Positions 57,102 to 64,000 of a DNA stretch of 64,000 nt are shown piece by piece (position 1 is the stretch's first letter; each line of letters starts with the position of its first letter). Both the position numbers and the translations under genes were made by a program. The DNA comes from Jejubacter calystegiae (GTDB lineage: Bacteria; Pseudomonadota; Gammaproteobacteria; Enterobacterales; Enterobacteriaceae). The stretch is from contig NZ_CP040428.1 in NCBI RefSeq assembly GCF_005671395.1, positions 4,154,001-4,218,000 on the forward strand. The letters run 5' to 3'. The notes below the pieces were generated by a model. The model was given only the letters and a program-made list of their open reading frames with translations, was not told where the DNA came from and did not search any database.

Positions 57102-57123
57102 TGGCCGCATGCCACCGCGGCCA
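57102..57123. terminator. Hairpin between convergent DUF1330 and MEKHLA genes
   Basis: TGGCCGC-ATGCCACC-GCGGCCA is a perfect 7-bp stem without a strong T-tract, 13 bp after the DUF1330 stop and 7 bp before the MEKHLA-protein stop. A bidirectional terminator is likely. Confidence 0.55.
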
Positions 57124-57130
57124 GATAGAA

Positions 57131-57613
57131 TTACTCAGCGTTCAATGACATCCCCACTTCGTCATCGTACGGTGACAGCCAAAATAGCGCCCCCTGTCCC
57201 CACAAGACTCCATCTTCGTTTTTTAATTGCCAGATCACTCCGTTATAAATTTTGAAGGACTCGCCCTGTCGGGTAGTACGTACTCCTGAATAACCGCTAA
57301 CGATGCCGGAGTTCGTCAGTCCGTCCAGCATTTGCTGACGTTCCTGCTGTTCCGAACCGGCCGCGCTCAACCGGGAAGGCAGTCGCAACATTTCTTCCCG
57401 TGAGTATTTGAAACATCTCAGCGCACATTCATTAGCGTAAATAAAATGAGGATCGTCCCCTCCATCGTGCGCCAGCAAACTATAAGGAGCCTTATCATGC
57501 AACCACCAGGCTCGATCGGCCACGTTATCTGGGCCGGGCAATGGCTTTCCACTCAACTTTTGATAACACTGCCCAATGCGTTCGATAAGTGCCCTGTCCG
57601 GGAAATGATTCAT
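57131..57613 (-). CDS. MEKHLA/PAS-domain protein
   Basis: 160 residues from ATG 57613 (GAGG seven bases upstream). It resembles the MEKHLA domain, a PAS-like ligand-binding fold: PYSLLAHDGGDDPHFIYANECALRCFKYSREEMLRLPSRLSA, then GYSGVRTTRQGESFKIYNGVIWQLKNEDGVLWGQGALFW. No output domain or membrane segment. It follows the ThDP enzyme gene by 9 bp, so the two should work together, perhaps with the PAS-like protein binding substrate or product. Less GC-rich than flanking genes. Confidence 0.8.
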   Translation of the reverse strand: MNHFPDRALIERIGQCYQKLSGKPLPGPDNVADRAWWLHDKAPYSLLAHDGGDDPHFIYANECALRCFKYSREEMLRLPSRLSAAGSEQQERQQMLDGLTNSGIVSGYSGVRTTRQGESFKIYNGVIWQLKNEDGVLWGQGALFWLSPYDDEVGMSLNAE

Positions 57614-57622
57614 ACTCAACCT

Positions 57623-59347
57623 CTAAAGATTTTTCACCCGCGGGTTATGCCCCAACACCTGTAAGGCATCCACGGGAATATCAATCAACAATGATTTCAC
57701 TGAAACACTACCCGCTCTTTCCAGCAAAAGATCGAGATTGCTCAGATCGGCAGCAAGTCGTTCAGCATCCCAGCCACAGGCCTGGGCGATAAGACAGTAA
57801 TCAAGCGGTTTAAGACTGGCATGATAATTTTTTTCCTCAACGTCCGGCAGAATAACCGGCAATCCCTGGGCAACAATGGAAAAACTTGCGTTATTTATCA
57901 GGAAGATCACTAATCCTAATTCACTGGCTTCTCCCAACGAGCCAGAAAATAACCGAAAGCAACCATCACCAGTAAAGAGAAATACCGGCCGCTTTGGCGA
58001 TGACAACCTCGCCCCCACAGCAGCGCCAAAAGCGCCACCCATTGCCGAACCACGATAAAGGGAATAAAAGTGGATATTGTTATTGGGGCGCTGAGTCACA
58101 TATTGCCTGTCTTTGTACGCCAGGCAGACATCATCAAAACCAATGGCACCAGCAGGCCACCAACGATCAAGCCTCTGATAAAGTTCCACCATATCCACAT
58201 AGCCATGACGGGGAGCCGGGTACTCACGGTGATTGAGGTTATCCGGCGCAGTCGACGCGGGAATATTGTCAAATGGCTGTTGTTTAGCCGCCCTGAGTAG
58301 ATGACGTAGCGACTCATCTAATGGGCCAAAGACATGACGGTATTCCCCCCGAGCCATATGGGCAAAATTATTCTCTATCTGCCCATATCCTTCGGGATGA
58401 CACGTAAGATAAAAGGTCTTTGCAGCTGCAAATTTATGCCGGTTGACGGTATATTCATCCGGGCAGGCCCCCAGAACCAGCAACACATCATCTTGCCCAA
58501 CAGATTGATATAATGACAATGCTGCGTCATTGCCGCCAAAAGAGAGATACCCAAAACCATAAGGATTTTTTCGATGGACGGCGTTGGCGCCATTGATACT
58601 CCAGACTGCCGCACACTGTAGAGCCTGACAAAATTCCGTCGTAAGCTCTGCCGCTCCCGGGTAACGCGCCATCTCTTCTCCGACCAGCACTACCACTCGC
58701 CGCCCATCACTAGCCCGACGAAATTCGTCGCAAAAATCAGCAGGGCTATCCGGGGGAACGGGTGGCGACAAAATAGCGTTTTCAGTTGGGACAGTCACCG
58801 GACTGCTAAGTGCGCTGTGCAGTAACACCAACACCACCGGCCTGCACTGTTCTAATCGGAAACGGGCGGACAACAATTTCTCAGCCAGCGTAGCCGAAGA
58901 GTCGAGGACAAACACGGAATCAGGCAACTCACTGCGCAACTGCGCCAGGATGTTGATACCATATTCTGAAGTGTCCTGTAACGGTGCCTGCCCCGGACTT
59001 TCACTCTCAGAGAGAGGAAGGATATAAATGGCCGGAATATCATGAAATTTCGCATCGCTCAGGCCACAACTCAGCAGTTTGCTGGCCGCGCCGGTGGTTG
59101 CTACTGCCGCAGATATCCCGCCGCTGCTCAGGTAATACCCCAGAGGAATAAAACCCGCACTGTATTCACCTATTGAATAGAAACCCGGTGTTTTCGTATC
59201 AGAATCAACAACGGAATCAAAGTGCTTAAGAAAATGGATGACGCCTCCTCCGGTAACACCTGCGTAACAGGTAACGCCCCATTCACGAAGTGTATCCTGC
59301 AGAAACTGATACCCGGAAGAAGGTCTTTCAGTGACTGAACTCTTCAC
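57623..59347 (-). CDS. Thiamine diphosphate-dependent enzyme (acetolactate synthase/decarboxylase superfamily), unknown substrate
   Basis: About 574 residues. The best ribosome site, GGAGGG, precedes GTG 59347; ATG 59359 lies four codons earlier. N-terminal PYR domain with the ThDP-activating Glu (FYSIGEYSAGFIPLGYYLSSGG), a central domain, and C-terminal PP domain with the Mg/ThDP motif GDGCFRLFSGSLGEASELGLVIFLINNASFS. Overall it resembles the IlvB/benzoylformate decarboxylase/phosphonopyruvate decarboxylase class but I could not place it in a named family. GGV at VTGGGVIHFLKHF replaces the usual GNP/GG loop. The gene is less GC-rich than its neighbours and paired with a MEKHLA protein, suggesting an acquired biosynthetic or signalling unit. 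Confidence 0.8.
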   Translation of the reverse strand: MKSSVTERPSSGYQFLQDTLREWGVTCYAGVTGGGVIHFLKHFDSVVDSDTKTPGFYSIGEYSAGFIPLGYYLSSGGISAAVATTGAASKLLSCGLSDAKFHDIPAIYILPLSESESPGQAPLQDTSEYGINILAQLRSELPDSVFVLDSSATLAEKLLSARFRLEQCRPVVLVLLHSALSSPVTVPTENAILSPPVPPDSPADFCDEFRRASDGRRVVVLVGEEMARYPGAAELTTEFCQALQCAAVWSINGANAVHRKNPYGFGYLSFGGNDAALSLYQSVGQDDVLLVLGACPDEYTVNRHKFAAAKTFYLTCHPEGYGQIENNFAHMARGEYRHVFGPLDESLRHLLRAAKQQPFDNIPASTAPDNLNHREYPAPRHGYVDMVELYQRLDRWWPAGAIGFDDVCLAYKDRQYVTQRPNNNIHFYSLYRGSAMGGAFGAAVGARLSSPKRPVFLFTGDGCFRLFSGSLGEASELGLVIFLINNASFSIVAQGLPVILPDVEEKNYHASLKPLDYCLIAQACGWDAERLAADLSNLDLLLERAGSVSVKSLLIDIPVDALQVLGHNPRVKNL

Positions 59348-59584
59348 CTTACCCTCCATATACAGCTCACAGACACAAATATGTAAGGCTAGCTTATATG
59401 TCACAAACAGCGACGCTCAAAAAAGAAACACCCCCCGGACGACACTGCTCTTATTGTCCGAAAAAATTCACTAATCGTGAGTTCGGCCCCCCGCTGCGCT
59501 AAAAATTCGGCTAAGGTTTTCATAGGGTTGATCGCCTCTATCCCGGCAGTGGCCCGGGAGCATGGAGAATAAGGAGAATAATGC

Positions 59585-61330
59585 ATGGCAAAATCTGATT
59601 TGCGCCGTCCCCGTACCCTGTTACTGGCCATCCAGCTGGCGCTGGGTGGTGCTTTTGTCTCGCTAATGCCCCAGGCCATTGCCGCCGATGCCGAACAGAG
59701 CGTGACCGCCAGACCCGCGCCTCAGTCGCCGGATGCGCTTCTGGGCCCGCTGTTCACCGCCGTACAAAGCGCGAAACTGTTTCCCGATCAGAAAACCTTC
59801 GCCGACGCCGTACCGCGCAGCGATCCGTTAATGATCCTCGCCGACTATCGTATGCAGCGTAATCAGTCCGGTTTCGATCTACGCCACTTTGTGGAGGTGA
59901 ACTTCGTGCTGCCCAAAGCGGGCGAAAAATATGTGCCTCCTGCCGACCAGAGCCTGCGCGAACATATCGACGGCCTGTGGCCGGTGCTGACCCGCACCGG
60001 GAAAAGTACCGGCGAATGGGATTCACTGTTGACGCTGCCCAAACCTTACGTCGTACCCGGCGGCCGCTTCCGCGAAGTCTATTACTGGGACAGCTACTTC
60101 ACCATGCTGGGGCTGGCCGAAAGCGGCAACTGGGATAAAGTCCAGGATATGGTGGATAACTTCGCTTACGAGATAGACACCTGGGGCCATATTCCTAACG
60201 GCAACCGCAGCTACTATCTGAGCCGCTCCCAGCCGCCCTTCTTCGCCATGATGGTGGAGCTGCTGGCCAGCCACGATAACGGCGAAGCGCTGACCAAATA
60301 CCTGCCCCAGATGAAGAAGGAGTATCAGTACTGGATGGCGGGCAGCGATACCCTTGATAAGGGCGACGCCAAAGGACGGGTGGTGAAACTGCGCGACGGC
60401 GCGCTGCTGAACCGCTACTGGGATGATAAGGATACGCCGCGCCCCGAATCCTGGCTGGACGACGTCACCACCGCGAAGAGCAATCCGGATCGTAAGGCGG
60501 CGCAGATTTATCGCGATCTGCGGGCCGCCGCGGCCTCGGGCTGGGACTTTAGCTCGCGCTGGATGGATGACCCCAAAAAACTCTCCACCATTCGTACCAC
60601 CAGCATCGCACCGGTGGATCTTAACGCGCTGATGTATCACCTGGAGAAGACCCTGGCGCGCGCCAGCGAAGCGGCTGGTAAAGCCGAAGAAGCGAAACGC
60701 TATGCCAGTCTTGCCAGCCAGCGCCAGCAGGCCATTGAGAAACATATGTGGAACAGCAAGAACGGCTGGTATGTGGATTACGATCTGCAGCACCATCGGG
60801 TGCGCAGCCAGCTAACCGCCGCCGCACTGTTCCCGCTCTATGTCCAGACGTCTAATAAAGAGCGGGCCGCGAAGGTGGCTGCCGCCGTGCGTAGCCACCT
60901 TCTGAAAGAGGGCGGCCTGCTGACCACCGACGTGAACTCCGGGCAGCAGTGGGATGCGCCTAACGGCTGGGCGCCGCTGCAGTGGGTGGCCGTCGAAGGG
61001 CTGAAACACTACGCTCAGGATGAACTGGCGGGCGACATCCGCTGGCGCTTCCTGAGCAATGTGCAGCGCATCTATAACGCGGAACAGAAGCTGGTCGAAA
61101 AGTATGATGTTACCGGCCAGGGTGCAGGCGGTGGCGGCGGTGAATATCCGTTACAGGATGGCTTCGGCTGGACCAATGGCGTGACGCTTAAGCTGTTGGA
61201 CCAGCTGTGCGCCAGCGACAAGCCTTGTGATAACGTGCCGTCTCAGCGTCCGGGCCACGCCGCTCCGAACGTGTCGGCAAATTCGCAACCGGCTGAAAAG
61301 GCCAGCGCCCCACAACCGGCAGAGCAGTAG
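59585..61330 (+). CDS. treA: Periplasmic trehalase TreA
   Basis: Hydrolyses trehalose to two glucose in the periplasm, used under osmotic stress. 581 residues. A signal peptide ([25 protein letters not shown]) precedes a GH37 (alpha/alpha)6 barrel with both trehalase signatures: [20 protein letters not shown] (near 157) and [13 protein letters not shown] (near 453), plus the glycine-rich [18 protein letters not shown]. The C-terminus has a Pro/Ala/Gln-rich tail. AAGGAG lies about 9 bases before ATG 59585; another ATG at 59581 opens only a 5-codon frame. Expected control is by RpoS, though no site was identified. Confidence 0.96.
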   Translation: MAKSDLRRPRTLLLAIQLALGGAFVSLMPQAIAADAEQSVTARPAPQSPDALLGPLFTAVQSAKLFPDQKTFADAVPRSDPLMILADYRMQRNQSGFDLRHFVEVNFVLPKAGEKYVPPADQSLREHIDGLWPVLTRTGKSTGEWDSLLTLPKPYVVPGGRFREVYYWDSYFTMLGLAESGNWDKVQDMVDNFAYEIDTWGHIPNGNRSYYLSRSQPPFFAMMVELLASHDNGEALTKYLPQMKKEYQYWMAGSDTLDKGDAKGRVVKLRDGALLNRYWDDKDTPRPESWLDDVTTAKSNPDRKAAQIYRDLRAAAASGWDFSSRWMDDPKKLSTIRTTSIAPVDLNALMYHLEKTLARASEAAGKAEEAKRYASLASQRQQAIEKHMWNSKNGWYVDYDLQHHRVRSQLTAAALFPLYVQTSNKERAAKVAAAVRSHLLKEGGLLTTDVNSGQQWDAPNGWAPLQWVAVEGLKHYAQDELAGDIRWRFLSNVQRIYNAEQKLVEKYDVTGQGAGGGGGEYPLQDGFGWTNGVTLKLLDQLCASDKPCDNVPSQRPGHAAPNVSANSQPAEKASAPQPAEQ

Positions 61331-61339
61331 CCCCCCTCA

Positions 61340-61363
61340 TCCTCTCCCCCTATGGGGAGAGGA
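61340..61363. terminator. 10-bp perfect hairpin between convergent treA and hpaX-like gene
   Basis: TCCTCTCCCC-CTAT-GGGGAGAGGA sits in a CCCTC/GAGAGG-rich stretch of the kind often found as a dispersed intergenic repeat. It lacks a T-tract. It may be a small repeat element that also blocks read-through from both sides. Confidence 0.65.
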
Positions 61364-61377
61364 TCTCACCCAATCCG

Positions 61378-62718
61378 CTATCCCTTTTCCATGGCCCCGA
61401 CGGGCGTTGCTGAAGCCTGTTGTCCCATCGGTATCCGCGCCATGACGCCCGCGCCCACCACCAGCAAACCGGTCATAAACCACAATCCGGCGCTAAAACT
61501 GCCGGTGAGATCATGCAGAATGCCGATCATCAGCGGGCTAAGCCCTGAACCAATATTCCCCACGGCGTTAATCACCGCAATCGCCACCGCCCGCGCCTTA
61601 AAGCTGATGGTGCTGTCCGGCGTGGTCCAGAACAGCACCATGGCAGTAAAGGAACCCACCGAGGCCATAATAATGCCCAGTAGCTGAACCAGGCTGTGAC
61701 CGGTGGCGGAGGCCGTCAACCAGCCCACGGCGGCAAACAGAAAGGGAATGATAGTATGGATTCTGCGTTCCTGACGGCGATCGGAACGGCGGCTCCACCA
61801 GACCATCCCGATAATGGTACACAGCTGGGGCACCGCCGCCAGCAGGCCAATTACAATGGTGCTGCTGCCCTGGTTAAAGCTTTGCAGAATCTGCGGCGTC
61901 CAGATGTTGATGGCGCTCAGGGTATTGGTCAGACAGAAATAGGCCAGGGTGTACATCAGCACCACAGGCGTCAGCACTTCGCGCCAGGTCGAACGCCCGA
62001 CGGGGGCTGTGCGGCTCCAGGCCCTGTCCCGGGCCAGCATCGCCTCCAGCGCCCCTTTCTCTTCCTTCGTCAGCCAGCGGGCATCCGCCGGTTTATCTGA
62101 CATGTAGTGCCAGACCACGATCCCCAGCAGTATCGACGGCATTCCCTCCAGCAGGAACAGCCACTGCCAGCCTTTCAGGTTCAGTACGCCATCCAGCGCC
62201 AGAATATAGCCGGAAACCGCCGAGCCCAGCATCATGGTGACCGGCATGGCGATCATAAACAGCGCATTCGCTCTGGCCCGATACCAGGCCGGAAACCACC
62301 AGGTAAGATAGAGCAGGATCCCGGGCAGAAAACCGGCTTCGGTAATGCCGACAATCATCCGCAGTACATATAGCGAGCCAGGACCAGTGGCAAACATCGT
62401 ACAGGTGGAAGCAATTCCCCACAGCACCATGATAGTGGCGATCCAACGCCGGGCCCCCACGATGCCCAGCATAATGTTGCCAGGGATACCGAAGATAACG
62501 TAGGTCACGTAAAACAGGGAAGAAGCCAACCCGAACATGGTGGCGCTCAATCCCAGGTCTTTGCCCATCGTCAGACCGGCAAAACCGATATTAATACGAT
62601 CGAGAAAGGAGAAGACGAACAGCACGAACAGGAAGGGGATCAGACGCCGGAACAGTTTCTTCATCACCCGCTGTTCGAGCGCGCTAAAGCCCGCTTGCTG
62701 TGAGACCAGGTCGCTCAT
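61378..62718 (-). CDS. hpaX: HpaX-like 4-hydroxyphenylacetate permease (MFS, ACS family)
   Basis: 446 residues from ATG 62718 (GGGAG seven bases upstream); the frame extends further upstream without need. It follows E. coli/Salmonella HpaX closely as I recall it (VMKKLFRRLIPFLFVLFVFSFLDRINIGFAGLTMGKDLGLSATMFGLASSLFYVTYVIFGIPGNIMLGIVGARRWIA; ALFMIAMPVTMMLGSAVSGYILALDG). HpaX imports 4-hydroxyphenylacetate. It is divergent from an hpaR-like gene, which supports the name, but the catabolic hpa genes are not in this window, so another aromatic acid is possible. Confidence 0.85.
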   Translation of the reverse strand: MSDLVSQQAGFSALEQRVMKKLFRRLIPFLFVLFVFSFLDRINIGFAGLTMGKDLGLSATMFGLASSLFYVTYVIFGIPGNIMLGIVGARRWIATIMVLWGIASTCTMFATGPGSLYVLRMIVGITEAGFLPGILLYLTWWFPAWYRARANALFMIAMPVTMMLGSAVSGYILALDGVLNLKGWQWLFLLEGMPSILLGIVVWHYMSDKPADARWLTKEEKGALEAMLARDRAWSRTAPVGRSTWREVLTPVVLMYTLAYFCLTNTLSAINIWTPQILQSFNQGSSTIVIGLLAAVPQLCTIIGMVWWSRRSDRRQERRIHTIIPFLFAAVGWLTASATGHSLVQLLGIIMASVGSFTAMVLFWTTPDSTISFKARAVAIAVINAVGNIGSGLSPLMIGILHDLTGSFSAGLWFMTGLLVVGAGVMARIPMGQQASATPVGAMEKG

Positions 62719-62967
62719 AAGGGACTCCCGGAAAGATCGATGGATAGTCACTGGCAATCGCGGCACCGGATCCCGAGCCCTTTCCTCGCCAGTCCATTTC
62801 ATTAATACATTAACGAGATGGTTTTATTATGGCTCATTCTATTGTTCAAATATTGTTTCAAAAGGCGTGACGCAATTAACAAAACAGAAACATCATTGTG
62901 AAAACACGCTAATGAGGCCACACTCAGAAAGCTCCGGAGATCGCAACACTGACGCCCGGATTAACAG

Positions 62968-62979
62968 TTAATATATTAA
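62968..62979. promoter_or_regulatory. 12-bp palindrome in the hpaX/hpaR divergent region
   Basis: TTAATATATTAA is self-complementary and lies in AT-rich DNA about 107 bp before hpaR and 250 bp before hpaX. MarR-family dimers bind AT-rich palindromes of this kind, so HpaR autoregulation here is possible. AT-rich palindromes also arise by chance. Confidence 0.4.
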
Positions 62980-63085
62980 TAACTTGATGATTCAGCAGGA
63001 GGTGGTGAAAGTATTACCGACAAGCCTTGCGGCCAGAAGGGAAAAAAATATACTGGATACAGACTCTTATTCTGTGGAAATCGTT

Positions 63086-63514
63086 ATGCATGAATCCCTG
63101 ACCATCGCCCTGTTGCAGGCGCGGGAAACGGCCATGAGCTGGTTTCGCCCGGTGCTGAACCGGCATAACCTGACCGAGCAGCAGTGGCGCGTCATCCGTA
63201 TTCTGGCGGTGCATCGCTCGCTGGACTTCCATCAACTCGCCAGCGAAGCCTGCATCCTGCGCCCCAGCCTGACTGGCATCCTGACCCGGCTGGAGCGCGA
63301 CGGCCTGGTCTGGCGCATGAAACCGGTCAGCGATCAGCGCAAACTGTTCGCCTCGCTGACGCCGCGCGGCGAAGCGCTGTATCAGGAAGCCAGCCACCAG
63401 GTGGAACAGGGCTATCGGGAAATCGAGCGTCAGTTCGGCCCGGAGAAAATGGCGCAGCTTCAGGGGCTGTTGTACGAATTCAGCGCCCTGCCCCCGCCGC
63501 CGGATGATGTCTGA
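63086..63514 (+). CDS. hpaR: HpaR, MarR-family regulator of homoprotocatechuate degradation
   Basis: 142 residues from ATG 63086 (GGAA about 8 bases upstream); the open frame starts 34 codons earlier but MHESLTIALLQARETAMSWFRPVL matches the HpaR start. MarR winged helix: HNLTEQQWRVIRILAVHRSLDFHQLASEACILRPSLTGILTRLERDGLVWRMKPVSDQRKLFASLTPRGEALY. In E. coli W and C HpaR represses the hpa meta-cleavage operon and is relieved by aromatic intermediates. Divergent from the hpaX-like gene; no hpaG or other hpa gene follows. Confidence 0.9.
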   Translation: MHESLTIALLQARETAMSWFRPVLNRHNLTEQQWRVIRILAVHRSLDFHQLASEACILRPSLTGILTRLERDGLVWRMKPVSDQRKLFASLTPRGEALYQEASHQVEQGYREIERQFGPEKMAQLQGLLYEFSALPPPPDDV

Positions 63515-63530
63515 AATTATCCATCTCCAC

Positions 63531-63560
63531 AGCCCTTTCATTAATAAGGGCTTTTTTCTT
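63531..63560 (+). terminator. hpaR intrinsic terminator
   Basis: AGCCCTT-TCATTAAT-AAGGGCT followed by TTTTTCTT, 17 bp after the hpaR stop. Confidence 0.85.
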
Positions 63561-63596
63561 CTGTTTATCCGCATTTACGTCTTGAAATAAGCAAAA

Positions 63597-63615
63597 GACA
63601 ACGATAATAATTCGC
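63597..63615 (+). promoter_or_regulatory. Fur-box-like site upstream of the TonB receptor gene
   Basis: GACAACGATAATAATTCGC matches the 19-bp Fur consensus GATAATGATAATCATTATC at 14 positions, and lies 48 bp before the receptor ATG, where it would overlap the promoter. Iron repression is expected. Confidence 0.62.
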
Positions 63616-63662
63616 GTTTAACTTTAAAGTGAACGTTTATCGATGATGACGGGAAAACAATA

Positions 63663-64000
63663 ATGACGTTAATGAATAGCAGAGGGCGCGCGCTGGTTAT
63701 CCCCCTGGCGCTACTGGCCTCGGGCCCGGCGTTTAGCGCCGAAGATACCGTGGTGGTCAGCGCCGTAGCACCGGATACCGCCACCACCCCCACCGAAGGG
63801 TACAGCGCCACCACCAGCCGTGGCGCCACCAAAACCGATAAACCGCTCATCGAAACCGGCCAGGCGATTTCAGTGGTCCCCCGCCAGCAGATGGAAGACC
63901 AGGGCTCTGCAGACGTTAACAGCGCGCTGAATTACACCCCTGGCGTCTTTACCGGCTTCGCCGGCGGTGCCACCCGCTACGACACCGTAGCGCTGCGCGG
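63663..64000 (+). CDS. TonB-dependent outer-membrane receptor, probably ferric siderophore (5' part only)
   Basis: The frame is open to the window end; about 112 residues are seen from ATG 63663 (an ATG three codons later is possible). A signal peptide (RGRALVIPLALLASGPAFSA) is followed by a TonB-box-like EDTVVVSAV and the start of the plug domain (KTDKPLIETGQAISVVPRQQMEDQGSADVNSALNYTPGVFTGFAGGATRYDTVALRG), typical of FhuA/FoxA/FpvA-type siderophore receptors. Ligand cannot be told from this part. A Fur-like site lies just upstream, and hpaR ends before it with its own terminator. Confidence 0.88.
   Translation, partial: MTLMNSRGRALVIPLALLASGPAFSAEDTVVVSAVAPDTATTPTEGYSATTSRGATKTDKPLIETGQAISVVPRQQMEDQGSADVNSALNYTPGVFTGFAGGATRYDTVALR

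Noticed and set aside
60023-60796. 257-codon minus-strand frame opposite treA
   Set aside because: Antisense to a strongly supported trehalase; no independent evidence.

Overview
The window is chromosomal DNA from a member of the Enterobacteriaceae. The evidence is the gene string kdsA-sirB1-sirB2-prmC-prfA-hemA, lolB-ispE-prs, dauA, ychH, pth, ychF in E. coli/Klebsiella order, with proteins that closely match what I remember of the E. coli products, GC-rich coding DNA and enterobacterial regulatory sites (FNR, CRP, PurR, FliA, Fur, sigma-54). I cannot fix the genus. No rRNA, tRNA, CRISPR array, insertion sequence or prophage was seen.

Region 1 (1-12.5 kb), nitrate assimilation. A nas operon on the minus strand (nasF-nasE-nasD-nasC/nasB-nasA, nasA cut by the window edge) is preceded by a sigma-54 promoter, two hexaloop hairpins of the ANTAR type and an intrinsic terminator. 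The ANTAR antiterminator gene nasR lies just upstream. NasC and NasB are one continuous frame. ychN and chaC follow, then a 605-bp gap with two tiny overlapping ORFs, then chaA. chaB is absent.

Region 2 (13.6-20 kb). A complete nrfABCDEFG operon for periplasmic ammonifying nitrite reduction sits between chaA and kdsA. The locus therefore joins assimilatory (nas) and respiratory (nrf) routes from nitrate/nitrite to ammonium.

Region 3 (20-32.5 kb), core housekeeping: KDO synthesis, translation termination (prfA/prmC), tetrapyrrole synthesis (hemA), lipoprotein sorting (lolB), isoprenoids (ispE), PRPP synthesis (prs, with a PurR site and promoter inside ispE), dauA, ychH, pth and ychF.

Region 4 (32.5-48.5 kb), a mosaic of accessory genes. 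It holds an AT-rich membrane protein and decayed DNA, a LysR/MFS/M81-peptidase (MlrC-like) unit, dbpA, a ProP-like transporter, cheV with a FliA-type promoter, a trio of Tat-exported transglutaminase-like protein plus MerT-like and MerP-like proteins, and a LacI regulator with a 26-bp perfect palindrome in front of an NhaC-family antiporter and a MalY/PatB-like C-S lyase.

Region 5 (48.5-59.4 kb). An unknown membrane protein is followed by a catabolic cluster reminiscent of the Rut pathway: DUF1185 protein, alpha/beta hydrolase, flavin reductase with a NUDIX-like tail, LLM flavin monooxygenase, aldehyde dehydrogenase and NCS1 permease. A GntR regulator and a DUF1330 protein are divergent. Next comes a less GC-rich pair, a ThDP-dependent enzyme and a MEKHLA/PAS-domain protein, of unknown function.

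Region 6 (59.5-64 kb): periplasmic trehalase treA, divergent hpaX-like permease and hpaR regulator without the other hpa genes, and the start of a TonB-dependent receptor behind a Fur-box-like site.

The best candidates for undescribed biology are the 50.7-57.1 kb oxidative cluster, the ThDP/MEKHLA pair and the transglutaminase/MerT/MerP trio. All assignments are from reading the sequence; no database search was run.
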